Of a DNA stretch of 55,934 nucleotides, positions 47,476 through 55,915 are shown in pieces. This DNA comes from Collinsella aerofaciens (GTDB taxonomy: Bacteria; Actinomycetota; Coriobacteriia; Coriobacteriales; Coriobacteriaceae), in NCBI GenBank assembly GCA_008671135.1, contig RQAP01000009.1:1-55934 (forward strand). Reading direction: 5' to 3'. Below the pieces are notes generated by a model that did not search any database, was not told the origin of the DNA, and was given only the letters and a program-made list of their open reading frames with translations. Numbering within the stretch: position 1 is the first letter of the stretch; every line of letters starts with the position of its first letter. The position numbers and the translations under genes were made by a program.

Positions 47476-48547
47476 TGAGTATGTGATCCCGGAGCACTAC
47501 GAGGATCTCACTCCTGCTCCGCAGCTCGACCAGAAGACCCTCAACAAGATGGCTTGGCGCTCCTGCTTCCTGCAGGCATCGTTCAACTACGAGCGCATGC
47601 AGGCCGCTGGCTGGCTCTACTCCATCATCCCCGGTCTGGAGAAGATCCACACCAACAAGAACGACCTCGCGGCTTCCATGAGCCACAACCTGGAGTTCTT
47701 CAACACCCACCCGTTCCTCGTCACCTTTGTTATGGGCATCGTGCTTTCGCTCGAGCAGAACAAGGTTGACATCCCCACGATCCGCGCCGTCCGCGTCGCC
47801 GCAATGGGCCCGCTCGGTGGTATCGGTGACGCCCTGTTCTGGCTGACGCTCGTGCCTATCACGGCCGGCATCACCTCCAACATGGCCATCAACGGCAACG
47901 CCGCTGCGCCGATCATCTTCCTGGTGATCTTCAACGTTGTCCAGTTCGCTCTGCGCTTCTGGCTCATGAACTGGTCCTACAAGCTTGGCACCAGCGCTAT
48001 TGACGCTCTGACCGCCAACATGCAGGCCTTCACGCGTGCCGCTTCCATCATGGGCGTCTTCGTCGTCGGTTGCCTGGTCGTCACCATGGGTGGCACCCAG
48101 ATCAACCTCCAGATCCCCAACGGCACCACCCGTGGCCTCTCCGCTACTACCGTGATCGTCTCCGAGAAGGAGGCCGAGAACTTCACCGGTATGGAGGGCA
48201 TCGATACCGAGACCGCTGAGGCCGGTACCATCGCCATGACCGATGAGGACGGCAACGCCCTCACCGCTTCCGATGCCGACGGTAACGCTGTCGAGTGCGG
48301 CGTCACCGATCTGGGCAACGGCATGGAGTCCGTTACCTACGGCACCGTCACCGAGGATCCGGTCAACTTCTCCGTTGCCGACACCCTCAACACCATCGTC
48401 CCGAAGCTCGTCCCGCTTATGCTTACGCTGCTGCTTTACTACATGTTCGCTAAGCACAGCTGGACCCCGACCAAGGGTATTCTGCTGCTCTTCGTCCTGG
48501 GCATCCTGGGCGCTGGCCCGCTTGGTCTCTGGCCGAGCATCTGGTAA
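47465..48547 (+). CDS. PTS mannose/galactosamine-family EIID, enlarged
   Basis: A 360-residue EIID. The N-terminal RSCFLQASFNYERMQAAGWL and LSLEQNKVDIPTIRAVRVAAMGPLGGIGDALFW (cited in part) are typical. The family norm is about 270-305, and the extra length is a hydrophilic, acidic segment (about 215-305: EKEAENFTGMEGIDTETAEA and on) between the last membrane helices. The ATG at 47465 overlaps the EIIC stop and has GGAGGTGA 8 nt upstream. It ends the PTS operon, followed by a terminator at 48614. Confidence 0.93.
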   Translation: MASNEYVIPEHYEDLTPAPQLDQKTLNKMAWRSCFLQASFNYERMQAAGWLYSIIPGLEKIHTNKNDLAASMSHNLEFFNTHPFLVTFVMGIVLSLEQNKVDIPTIRAVRVAAMGPLGGIGDALFWLTLVPITAGITSNMAINGNAAAPIIFLVIFNVVQFALRFWLMNWSYKLGTSAIDALTANMQAFTRAASIMGVFVVGCLVVTMGGTQINLQIPNGTTRGLSATTVIVSEKEAENFTGMEGIDTETAEAGTIAMTDEDGNALTASDADGNAVECGVTDLGNGMESVTYGTVTEDPVNFSVADTLNTIVPKLVPLMLTLLLYYMFAKHSWTPTKGILLLFVLGILGAGPLGLWPSIW

Positions 48548-48613
48548 GGCTCTAGCTTGAGGGGTGTGTCCCTACGCGGCTCACGCCCCGACCCCTTAAG
48601 CCATGTGTATGTT

Positions 48614-48650
48614 AAAAGCCGCGTGCTCGAAAGAGCGCGCGGCTTTTGTA
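48614..48650 (+). terminator. Terminator of the mannose-family PTS operon
   Basis: AAAAGCCGCG...CGCGGCTTTT with an inner GCTC/GAGC around GAAA; followed by TGTATT. Confidence 0.9.
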
Positions 48651-48663
48651 TTCTTGATGAGTC

Positions 48664-48694
48664 GGGTGTTACAGACTGATAATGCTTAACACCC
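48664..48694 (+). promoter_or_regulatory. GGGTGTTA palindrome upstream of the regulator gene
   Basis: GGGTGTTA (48664-48671) and TAACACCC (48687-48694) are perfect 8-bp arms. Between them lies TGATAATG, a plausible -10. An overlapping regulator would therefore control this gene, either itself or another. Confidence 0.5.
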
Positions 48695-48732
48695 TAGGTA
48701 GTTAGCCGAATTCGAGCAAAAGGGAGGATAGG

Positions 48733-49464
48733 ATGGCGATCGGAGCGCGTAAGCAACCGCTGTACGATCAGCTGGTCGATATTCTGACCGAAAAGATTGA
48801 CCATGAATATCATGCCGGTGACATGATTCCTTCCGAGCGCGAACTTTCGGAGCGCTATGGTCTCTCGCGCACCACGGTGCGCCTGGCTCTGCAGGAACTG
48901 GAGCGTTTAGGACTGGTGGTTCGGCAGCACGGTCGCGGTACATTTGTGACCGACCGTTCGGCAAAAGCAACCAATCTTATGCAGTCCTACAGCTTTACCG
49001 AGCAGATGCGCGCGATGGGTCGCGACCCCGAGACCACGATTCTCGAGTTTTGCGAGATGGAGGCCGATAAGAATCTGGCCGAGCATATGGGATTGCGTAT
49101 CGGTGATCGCATTTTTAAGCTCAAGCGCCTTCGTTCTGCCGACAACATGCCCATGATGGTCGAACGCAGCTATCTACCGGTTCGTCAATTTCTGTCCCTA
49201 AAGCGACCGCTGCTAGAGCGTAAGCCGCTTTACGATGTGATTGAGCAGGACTTTCAGCAAAAGATTCGCGTGGCCGAAGAGGAGTTCTATGCGAGCATAG
49301 CCCGTCCCACCGATGCCCACCTTTTGGGAATTGTCGAGGGGTCGCCTGTGCTCGATTTGGTCAGGACTACGTATAACGAGTCAAACGAGGTTGTGGAGTA
49401 TACACTCTCGGTTGCTCGTGCCGATCAGTTTAAATACAAGGTTTACCACCAGCGTAGCAACTAG
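48733..49464 (+). CDS. GntR/HutC-family regulator, NagR/DasR-like
   Basis: A 243-residue regulator. The winged helix (1-75) includes GDMIPSERELSERYGLSRTTVRLAL and RQHGRGTFV. A UTRA domain (about 85-240) has MMVERSYLPVRQFL and VEYTLSVARADQFKY. NagR/DasR-type members bind amino-sugar phosphates and the TGGT-N4-ACCA operator, which occurs twice here, at 45211 and 49504. It most likely represses both transcription units until GlcNAc-6-P or GalNAc-6-P (or GalN-6-P) accumulates. AAGGGAGGATAGG precedes the ATG. It lies between the PTS operon and agaS. Confidence 0.93.
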   Translation: MAIGARKQPLYDQLVDILTEKIDHEYHAGDMIPSERELSERYGLSRTTVRLALQELERLGLVVRQHGRGTFVTDRSAKATNLMQSYSFTEQMRAMGRDPETTILEFCEMEADKNLAEHMGLRIGDRIFKLKRLRSADNMPMMVERSYLPVRQFLSLKRPLLERKPLYDVIEQDFQQKIRVAEEEFYASIARPTDAHLLGIVEGSPVLDLVRTTYNESNEVVEYTLSVARADQFKYKVYHQRSN

Positions 49465-49503
49465 TGTCCGCATCGTTTCCATATGGTGATTCTTTGCATT
49501 TAA

Positions 49504-49539
49504 CTGGTTACTACCAGATAACCAACCGAAGTGTATAAT
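49504..49539 (+). promoter_or_regulatory. agaS promoter with NagR-type operator
   Basis: CTGGTTACTACCAG (49504-49517) is a 5-bp-arm palindrome overlapping the -35 region of a consensus TATAAT (49534-49539). The PTS site at 45211 differs in one base. A repressor here would block the polymerase. Confidence 0.75.
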
Positions 49540-49578
49540 TGCACGTCAGAGGATTACTTCTAGAGAGAGGTATTAGAA

Positions 49579-50745
49579 ATGTTCGAGAAAAGTGTCGAGG
49601 AGCTCACCGAGCTCGGCGCCCAGATCACCACGACCGAGATTGCTCAGCAGCCCGAGCTTTGGCGTGATACGCTCAACATCTATCGCGAGAACAAGGAGGC
49701 CATCGAGGCCTTTCTGGCCGAGGCTCGCGCTATGGGCGAGGGCCGTCTGTCCGTTGTCTTCACCGGTGCCGGTACGTCCGACTACGTTGGCGATACCTGC
49801 GCCCCGTACCTGCGTCACGCTGGCAACACTGATCTCTACGACTTTAAGCCCATCGCTACGACCGACATCGTGAGCGCGCCGCGCGACTTCCTGCGCGCCG
49901 AGGATCCCACGCTCGTGGTTTCCTTTGCCCGCTCTGGCAACAGCCCCGAGAGCCTTGCTGCCGTTGCCGTTGCCAAGGAGCTCGTCCACAACGTCAAGTT
50001 CCTCAACATCACCTGCGCTCCCGAGGGCAAGCTTGCCGTCGAGTCTGCCGATGATCCCAACGCGCTGACGCTGCTCATTCCGCGCGCCAACGACAAGGGC
50101 TTCGCCATGACTGGCTCCTACACCTGCATGACCCTGCTCTCTACCCTCATCTTTGACGAGGCTTCCGACGAGCAGAAGGCCGAGTGGGTCGAGACCATCG
50201 CCAAGATGGGCGAGGAGGTTATCGCTCGCGAGTCCGAGGTCGCCGATTACCTGGCTGGCGACTTCAACCGCGTGACCTACTTGGGTTCTGGCTCCTTCGG
50301 TGGCCTTGCCCAGGAGAGCCAGCTCAAGATCCTCGAGCTTGCTCACGGTCTGGTTGCCACTTCTTACGACACCTCCATGGGCTATCGTCACGGACCTAAG
50401 TCCTTCGTCGACGATAAGACGCTCGTCTTCGTGTTCGTCAACAACGACGCCTACACCCGTCAGTACGACATCGACATCCTCAACGAGATCGGTGGCGACG
50501 ACATCGCTCAGCACACCGTCGCCGTTCAGCAGGATGGCGCCACTGTCTATGAGGGTGAGTCCTTCACCTTTAAGGGCTACGAGGCGCTTCCCGAGGGTTA
50601 CCTTGCTCTGCCGTTCGTGATGTTTGCCCAGGCTATCAGTCTGCTCAACTCCGTGCGCGTGGGCAACACGCCCGATACGCCGAGCCCCACCGGCACGGTC
50701 AACCGCGTGGTTAAGGGCGTGACGATTCACCCCTTCACCGCTTAA
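49579..50745 (+). CDS. agaS: SIS-domain galactosamine-6-phosphate deaminase/isomerase AgaS
   Basis: A 388-residue SIS protein. AgaS converts galactosamine-6-P to tagatose-6-P and ammonia. The double SIS motifs show FTGAGTSDYVGDT (about 61-73) and SFARSGNSPESLA (about 115-127), both phosphosugar-binding. The C-terminal part has YRHGPKSFVDDKTLVFVFVNND. GlmS-type glutamine amidotransferase is absent, which supports a catabolic role. AGAGAGAGGTATTAGAA precedes the ATG. It is followed by a terminator at 50764 and then nagA. Confidence 0.92.
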   Translation: MFEKSVEELTELGAQITTTEIAQQPELWRDTLNIYRENKEAIEAFLAEARAMGEGRLSVVFTGAGTSDYVGDTCAPYLRHAGNTDLYDFKPIATTDIVSAPRDFLRAEDPTLVVSFARSGNSPESLAAVAVAKELVHNVKFLNITCAPEGKLAVESADDPNALTLLIPRANDKGFAMTGSYTCMTLLSTLIFDEASDEQKAEWVETIAKMGEEVIARESEVADYLAGDFNRVTYLGSGSFGGLAQESQLKILELAHGLVATSYDTSMGYRHGPKSFVDDKTLVFVFVNNDAYTRQYDIDILNEIGGDDIAQHTVAVQQDGATVYEGESFTFKGYEALPEGYLALPFVMFAQAISLLNSVRVGNTPDTPSPTGTVNRVVKGVTIHPFTA

Positions 50746-50763
50746 TCGCGTCCCCCTGTAAGG

Positions 50764-50800
50764 GCGCCCGTCCGCTCATAACGGCGGGCGGGCGCTTTTT
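50764..50800 (+). terminator. Terminator after agaS
   Basis: GCGCCCGTCCGC and GCGGGCGGGCGC pair across a short AT-rich loop, followed by TTTTTG. nagA therefore may have its own promoter or depend on readthrough. Confidence 0.85.
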
Positions 50801-50862
50801 GTTTTACGTGAGCTGGGTATAAGCATCACCACAGTCAACTGCTTTAGAAGCAAGGAGTGCAT

Positions 50863-52032
50863 ATGAGCACGTACGCAATTAAGGCTGACAAGTTCTTCTT
50901 GCCGGCAGGTCCGCAACTGGGCGGCTATCTTATGGTCGAGGATGGCGTCTTTGGCGCCTGGCAGGCCGACGAGCCCTCTTGCGAGATTAAGGACTACACG
51001 GGATCGTGGATCGCACCGGGTATGGTCGACACCCACATCCATGGCTTCTATAACCACTCGACTACCGATAACGACCCCGAGGGCATCGATATCAGCTCGA
51101 CCGAGCTCGCCCGTCGCGGTACCACCAGCTGGCTGCCCACGACGTTCACCGATGGCGTCGAGCAGATCAAGGACGCCTGCGCCGCTATCGCTCAGGCAGA
51201 CGAGGGTCGCGGCCCCGACTTCTGCGGTGCTCGCATCCAAGGCATCTACCTGGAGGGCCCCTTCTTTACCATGAAGCACGTGGGCGCACAGAACCCCGCT
51301 TATCTGATCGATCCCTCCGAGGAGGTCTTCGATCAGTGGCAGGAGGCTGCCGGCGGACGTATCGTCAAGAGTGCCATGGCCGCTGAGCGCGATGGCGCTG
51401 CCGCCTATGCTGCCGCCCTCAACGCGAAAGGCGTTGTGACCAGCATCGGTCACTCCGACGCCACCTACGATGAGTGCATCGCCGCCGTCAACGCCGGTGC
51501 CAGCTGCTTTACGCATACCTATAACGGCCAGCGCGGGCTGCATCACCGTGAGCCCGGTGTCGTGGGTGCCGCCATGTCCACGCCCGAGACCTACGCCGAG
51601 ATCATCTGCGACGGCAAGCACGTAAACCCTGCCGCCATCAAGGCGCTGCTGCAGGCCAAGGGCTGGCAGCACACGGTGCTCATCACCGACTGCCTTGGCT
51701 GCGGCGGCATGCCCGAGGGCAGCTACACCAGCGGCGGCATGGACGTCATCATGAAGGACAACCTGTGCTGGCTCGCCGACGGCAAGAGCATTGCCGGCTC
51801 GGTGCTCACGCTTGCCCAGGGTGTTAAGAACATTGTCGACTGGGGCATTGCCAGCGCCGATATCGCCATTCGCATGGCAACTGAGGTGCCGGCTCGCTCT
51901 GCGCACATCGAGGATAAGTGCGGCAGCATCATGCCGGGTCGCGACGCCGACTTTGTCGTGTTCGACCATGAGCTCACCCTCGTCGAGACGTATGTTGGCG
52001 GCCAGAGCGTCGGCAACGCCTTTACTGAGTAA
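50863..52032 (+). CDS. nagA: N-acetylglucosamine/galactosamine-6-phosphate deacetylase
   Basis: This amidohydrolase removes the acetyl group of GlcNAc-6-P or GalNAc-6-P. Its 389 residues include the metal motif VDTHIHGFYNHSTT (His58, His60), the active-site Glu in YLEGPFF, GHSDATYDE, THTYNGQRGL and the catalytic Asp in ITDCLGCGGMPEGSY. NTYNG replaces the common HLFNAM, hinting at a GalNAc-type specificity. The C-terminal GRDADFVVFDHELTLVETYV is the same as a fragment at 54768. The ATG at 50863 follows GCAAGGAGTGCAT. AgaS next door supports a GalNAc pathway. Confidence 0.93.
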   Translation: MSTYAIKADKFFLPAGPQLGGYLMVEDGVFGAWQADEPSCEIKDYTGSWIAPGMVDTHIHGFYNHSTTDNDPEGIDISSTELARRGTTSWLPTTFTDGVEQIKDACAAIAQADEGRGPDFCGARIQGIYLEGPFFTMKHVGAQNPAYLIDPSEEVFDQWQEAAGGRIVKSAMAAERDGAAAYAAALNAKGVVTSIGHSDATYDECIAAVNAGASCFTHTYNGQRGLHHREPGVVGAAMSTPETYAEIICDGKHVNPAAIKALLQAKGWQHTVLITDCLGCGGMPEGSYTSGGMDVIMKDNLCWLADGKSIAGSVLTLAQGVKNIVDWGIASADIAIRMATEVPARSAHIEDKCGSIMPGRDADFVVFDHELTLVETYVGGQSVGNAFTE

Positions 52033-52036
52033 CGAT

Positions 52037-52076
52037 AGAAAAAGACGGCGGGCCCGAATCTGCTCGGACCCGCCGT
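52037..52076 (-). terminator. Terminator for the flavodoxin gene (minus strand)
   Basis: ACGGCGGGCCCGA and TCGGACCCGCCGT pair with one mismatch. On the minus strand the stem is followed by a T run (TTTTTC), suiting the leftward gene. Confidence 0.8.
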
Positions 52077-52107
52077 ATGGGTTAAACGCTCAAAAGCACC
52101 TTAACAG

Positions 52108-52692
52108 TTACAGCTTGTTAGCGATCTTCTTTGCCGTGCGCTTAACGCCGGCCACCAGGCCTCCTGCAGGATGCTCCTTCTCGTATGCTAGGCGCTTCTC
52201 GCGCTTGGCGTACTCTTCGACGATGATGTCGCCATACTCGTCTTCGATCTTGTCGAAGAAGTCGACGGCGCCCTTAATTTCCTCAGCGGTCGGGTGTCCC
52301 TTTTGGACACCGCCGGCGAGCTTGAACGGACCCCACGTATCAAAGCCGGGGCAGCCGTAGACACCCATAAAGATGGCCTGCCTCATGCGGCAGATGCCAT
52401 CGATATCCTTGCCGTACCACTTGTTTTTGCCACCGTAGGTCATAAGGCCAAACACCTTGTCCTGCGGCTGCAGCACGTTCGTGAGCACGCGTGCCATGTC
52501 CTTGTCGATCTCGGAGTAATAGATGCCCGTGGCGACACCGATCAGATGATATTCGTGCAGGTTGGGATACTCGTTTTTACCGAGTGACTTCACGTCGAGG
52601 GTATCGATTTCGGGGTGTGCCTCAACGATGGCGTCCACGAGCTTTTTCGTATTGCCGTGATGGCGCGAGGCGTAGAGGATGATGGTTCGCAT
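52108..52692 (-). CDS. Flavodoxin-family protein
   Basis: A 194-residue protein with the FMN phosphate-binding loop IILYASRHHGNTKKLVDAI at the N terminus, the strand-loop YHLIGVATGIYYSEI and FGLMTYGGKNKWYGKD. It probably carries electrons, using FMN, for an unknown partner. The C-terminal 40 residues are basic and helical (KREKRLAYEKEHPAGGLV). The ATG at 52692 follows GAAAGGCCTTCTT. It is on the minus strand, opposite to the amino-sugar genes on either side, so it is probably not part of that operon. Confidence 0.88.
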   Translation of the reverse strand: MRTIILYASRHHGNTKKLVDAIVEAHPEIDTLDVKSLGKNEYPNLHEYHLIGVATGIYYSEIDKDMARVLTNVLQPQDKVFGLMTYGGKNKWYGKDIDGICRMRQAIFMGVYGCPGFDTWGPFKLAGGVQKGHPTAEEIKGAVDFFDKIEDEYGDIIVEEYAKREKRLAYEKEHPAGGLVAGVKRTAKKIANKL

Positions 52693-52848
52693 AAGAAGGC
52701 CTTTCAGCTGTAATTGCATCAATGTCTGTATGGTACCCCGTTACATGGCGGGGATACCGGACGCATCGATGAACGTGCGGGTTTGTCCTTTGGTCAGGGC
52801 CGAGACGGGTTCTTGCGAGCAAAAAGTAGTTGTTCGAAAGGATGGGCA

Positions 52849-53730
52849 ATGGAATACGCTCTCTCCAACGATTCGATTTCTATTAAGGTGTCCACGGCTG
52901 GTGGTTCGTTTACCTCGATTGAGGCCGGAGGTCGCGAGTATCTGTGGCAGGGCGATCCCGCCGTGTGGTCCGGCCAGGCACCAATTTGCTTCCCGATTTG
53001 CGGAGGCTTGCGCGATAACAGCGCCATGACGTTTGCCGGGCATCATGTAAAGCTCGCTCGCCACGGGTTTGCGCGCAAACAGGAGTGGAGGCTGCTGAGT
53101 CAAGGCGAGAACGAGCTGGCGATGTGCCTGGCTTCGGAGGATAACGCCGCGCTGCTGAGCGATTATCCGTACCCGTTTAAGCTCGTCGCCCGCTATGCGC
53201 TTGAGGGGACTGCCGTGCGCGTCTCCTACGAGGTGACCAACGAGGGCACCGAGGACATGCCGTTCTTTATTGGCGGTCATCCCGGCTTTAGGTGTCCGCT
53301 TGATGAGGGCGAGGCCTATACGGACTACGAGTTGCGCTTTGAGAAGGACGAGGCTGCGGAGCTCTGCACCGCCGTCCCCTCGACTGGCTTGATTGACGTG
53401 ACCAATCGCTCCAAGAACCCCATGGTGGGAAAGACGCTGCCTCTGTCACATGAGCTCTTCGATTTTGCGGAGACCATCTTTGACGTGCTCGAGAGCCGTC
53501 AGGTCACGCTTTCCAAAAAGGGCGAGGACAAGGGCGTCCGCCTGAGCTTTGAGGGCTTCCCATATCTCATTGTGTGGAGCAAGCCCGAGGGCGATTTTGT
53601 GGCGGTTGAGCCCTGGGGCGGCCTTTCGACCTGCTCCGATGAGGACGACGTGCTTGAGCATAAGCGCGGCTGCCTTGTCGCCAAGCCCAAGGAGACCGTC
53701 GTTCGCTCGTTCACGATTGAGATTCTGTAA
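52849..53730 (+). CDS. Aldose 1-epimerase-family protein
   Basis: A 293-residue galactose mutarotase-like enzyme. The catalytic His in FFIGGHPGFRCPL and the catalytic Glu region VAVEPWGGLST are present, along with YLWQGDPAVWSGQAPICFPICGG (cited in part) near the N terminus. It likely interconverts alpha and beta anomers of a sugar, such as GalNAc or galactose. GAAAGGATGGGCA precedes the ATG at 52849. It is 60 bp upstream of the kinase gene, which begins the next step. Confidence 0.9.
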   Translation: MEYALSNDSISIKVSTAGGSFTSIEAGGREYLWQGDPAVWSGQAPICFPICGGLRDNSAMTFAGHHVKLARHGFARKQEWRLLSQGENELAMCLASEDNAALLSDYPYPFKLVARYALEGTAVRVSYEVTNEGTEDMPFFIGGHPGFRCPLDEGEAYTDYELRFEKDEAAELCTAVPSTGLIDVTNRSKNPMVGKTLPLSHELFDFAETIFDVLESRQVTLSKKGEDKGVRLSFEGFPYLIVWSKPEGDFVAVEPWGGLSTCSDEDDVLEHKRGCLVAKPKETVVRSFTIEIL

Positions 53731-53789
53731 TTCCGTTTTGTCGACTCGTATCGCGAGGCACAAGGAGCCTGCGAGATAAGGAGCTAAAA

Positions 53790-54725
53790 ATGATCCTCAC
53801 CGTTACGATGAACCCGTCTGTCGATACGCGCTATCAGCTCGATGAGCTCATTATCGACGATGTTAACCGTGTGACGCCCGAAAAGACCGCTGGCGGCAAG
53901 GGCCTCAACGTGGCCCGTGTGCTGGGTCAGCTGGGCGACGACGTTGTGGCAACCGGTCTGCTCGGCGGCCACATGGGCGCCTACATGGCTGAGCTCATGG
54001 ACGCCAACGGTATTAACAACGACTTTGTGCCCATCAAGGGCGAGACTCGAATTTGCCTCAACATTCTCCACGCCGGCAACCAGACCGAGCTGCTCGAGAG
54101 TGGCCCGACAATTGCCCCCGAGGAGCTCGATGCCTTTACCGCCAAGTTTACCGAGCTTGCGGGCAAGGCCGACGTTGTCACCATCTCGGGTTCGCTGCCC
54201 CGCGGTGTCGAGGCAGACTACTATGCCAAGATCACGGGCATTGCCGAGAACGCCGGCGCCAAGGTGCTGCTCGATACCTCGGGTGCTTCGCTCGAGGCCG
54301 CCCTTAAGTCCGAAATTAAGCCCGAGCTGGTCAAGCCTAACCTGACCGAGATCAACGGCCTTCTGGGTACGAGCTTTACCACCGACGATGTGGATGAGCT
54401 CCGCGCCGCGCTCGCCTCTGACGCCCGCTTCTCCGATATCCCCTGGGTCGTCGTGTCCATGGGCGCTGCCGGCTCCGTTGGCTTCCACAATGGCCGTGCG
54501 TTCCGCGCAAAGACGCCCGATATCCCTGCCGTTAACGCCACGGGCTCTGGTGACTCCACTATCGCAGGCTTCGCGCATGCCATCGCTGCTGGCGCAGACG
54601 ACGAGACGGTGCTGCGTACCGCCAACACTTGCGGCAAGCTCAACGCCATGGATCCTATGACCGGCCATCTGGTCATGGAACGTTGGGACGAGGTCTACAA
54701 CGGCGTTGTCGTGACCGAACTGTAA
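53790..54725 (+). CDS. PfkB-family kinase (tagatose-6-P / fructose-1-P type)
   Basis: A 311-residue kinase of the PfkB family, 1-phosphofructokinase/LacC subgroup: it begins ILTVTMNPSVDTRYQLDEL and has the GGKGLNVARVLGQLG motif (35-49), SGSLPRGVEADYY, and the anion-hole/catalytic region TGSGDSTIAGFAH with Asp255. GSGDS in place of the usual GAGDS is a minor variation. In context it probably phosphorylates tagatose-6-P (from AgaS) to tagatose-1,6-bisphosphate; 1-phosphofructokinase activity is the alternative. AAGGAGCTAAAA precedes the ATG. No aldolase gene is seen here. Confidence 0.9.
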   Translation: MILTVTMNPSVDTRYQLDELIIDDVNRVTPEKTAGGKGLNVARVLGQLGDDVVATGLLGGHMGAYMAELMDANGINNDFVPIKGETRICLNILHAGNQTELLESGPTIAPEELDAFTAKFTELAGKADVVTISGSLPRGVEADYYAKITGIAENAGAKVLLDTSGASLEAALKSEIKPELVKPNLTEINGLLGTSFTTDDVDELRAALASDARFSDIPWVVVSMGAAGSVGFHNGRAFRAKTPDIPAVNATGSGDSTIAGFAHAIAAGADDETVLRTANTCGKLNAMDPMTGHLVMERWDEVYNGVVVTEL

Positions 54726-54755
54726 GAGCTTGGGTGACGGCCCCGGCATCGGTTG

Positions 54756-54890
54756 CTGGCTCATGTCGACGACAAGTGCAGTAGCATTATGCCGGGGCGC
54801 GACGCCGACGCTGTCGTGTTCAATCCCGACCTTACCCTGGTCGAGACGTATGTGGGTGGCAACAGCGTCGGTAACGCGTTTGCCGAGTAG
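54756..54890 (+). pseudogene. Remnant of a second nagA (C-terminal end)
   Basis: In frame from 54768 to the TAG at 54888-54890 the translation gives 41 codons, including DKCSSIMPGRDADAVVFN and TLVETYVGGNSVGNAF. This matches the last 41 residues of nagA at about 32 positions, including the natural stop point. Weaker similarity extends upstream to about 54756. No start or upstream body is present. It is a decayed duplicate, not recent because the DNA has diverged at many third positions. Confidence 0.85.
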
Positions 54891-54922
54891 CCGCCAAAGA
54901 AACGATCCGAGAGGGGATTTAG

Positions 54923-55396
54923 ATGATTTACGGTGCACTGGGCGATATCGAGGAATACCGCGGAATGCTCAAGGGCCTCGACGTGCTGATCGACTGGCTC
55001 GAGGAGAATGACCCGGCAGAGCTCGAGGTTGGCAGCCATCCGATTCTGGGCGACAAGGTCTTTGCGAACGTCATGGCTCCCACGACGCGTCCCGAGGCCG
55101 AGGCTCACTACGAGACGCACCAGCGCTATCACGATCTGCAGATCGACATTGAGGGTCGCGAGGCCTTTAAGGTCGCCACGGGCAGCCTGACGCTGGTCCA
55201 GGAGTTTGACGAGAAGGACGACTACGATCTGGTCGATTCCGACGCTTCGATCGCCGGCGATCTTGCCGACGACAAGTTTGCGCTGTTTGTTGCCGGCGAG
55301 CCTCACATGCCCACGCTCGAGTTCCCGGGCGATGGCGCACAGCCGGTCAAGAAGATCTGCTTTAAGCTGCTTGCAGACGCTTACTGGGAGGAGTAG
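54923..55396 (+). CDS. YhcH/YjgK/YiaL-family protein
   Basis: A 157-residue member of the YhcH (EbgC-like) cupin family. It has MIYGALGDIEEYRG at the N terminus, HYETHQRYHDLQIDIEGRE with metal-type His and Glu residues, and the C-terminal FPGDGAQPVKKICFKLL. Family members include NanQ, a sialic-acid anomerase; others are uncharacterised. Beside GalNAc genes it may help anomer conversion of an amino sugar. GAGAGGGGATTTAG precedes the ATG. A strong terminator follows. Confidence 0.9.
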   Translation: MIYGALGDIEEYRGMLKGLDVLIDWLEENDPAELEVGSHPILGDKVFANVMAPTTRPEAEAHYETHQRYHDLQIDIEGREAFKVATGSLTLVQEFDEKDDYDLVDSDASIAGDLADDKFALFVAGEPHMPTLEFPGDGAQPVKKICFKLLADAYWEE

Positions 55397-55452
55397 CGCA
55401 CTGCTCGGCTGAGCTGCTCGTCTGATGACGTGATTCCATTGAGGAGCGCGCT

Positions 55453-55506
55453 TGAGCCCCGTTAATCGCGGTTCCCTTGGGGATTGCGGTTGGCGGGGCT
55501 TTTTTG
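55453..55506 (+). terminator. Terminator after the YhcH-family gene
   Basis: AGCCCCG and CGGGGCT form the outer stem, with an inner CGCGGTTCCC region, followed by TTTTTTG. Confidence 0.85.
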
Positions 55507-55543
55507 TTGAGTAGGGGAGTTGCCGGCGGCGTTTTGCTTGGAT

Positions 55544-55915
55544 TTATTTGCGAAGAACATCGGCTAGCCGCAGGATTGAAATCATCGACCGATAAGTGAG
55601 TTCCACTTTTTCGCCCGCAAGCAGTCGTTTCGAGTCAATCTCATCTAGCCCCACAAGCCGAGAAAACAGCGGGCCGCTCATCGTGCCATCGTCAATTGAT
55701 TCCCTTATGGTCTTCAAAACGCCCGTATCATGAAGCGATGCCGAGCTGTAGGGGGCAACACGAGCAGAACTCTCAATTAACGACGAGACAAAAGGATGGA
55801 GATGTTTTGGACATAGTCCATCAAACACCACATCCCCATTGTCATCCGAGCCGACCAGGCGCCAAGTATAATGATCGACCCAGTCATCTCCGTCATATAT
55901 GGCGTCCATGAGCAA
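55544..55915 (-). CDS. Hypothetical protein, possibly cut by the window edge
   Basis: A 123-residue reading frame from TTG 55915, or 121 from ATG 55909, with no recognised family. It contains DGDDWVDHYTWRLVG near the start and a C-terminal TYRSMISILRLADVLRK. No stop occurs upstream in frame before the end of the window, so the gene may start beyond it. It is transcribed leftward, convergent with the YhcH gene. AT content is higher than in its neighbours, hinting at different origin. Confidence 0.55.
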   Translation of the reverse strand: MLMDAIYDGDDWVDHYTWRLVGSDDNGDVVFDGLCPKHLHPFVSSLIESSARVAPYSSASLHDTGVLKTIRESIDDGTMSGPLFSRLVGLDEIDSKRLLAGEKVELTYRSMISILRLADVLRK

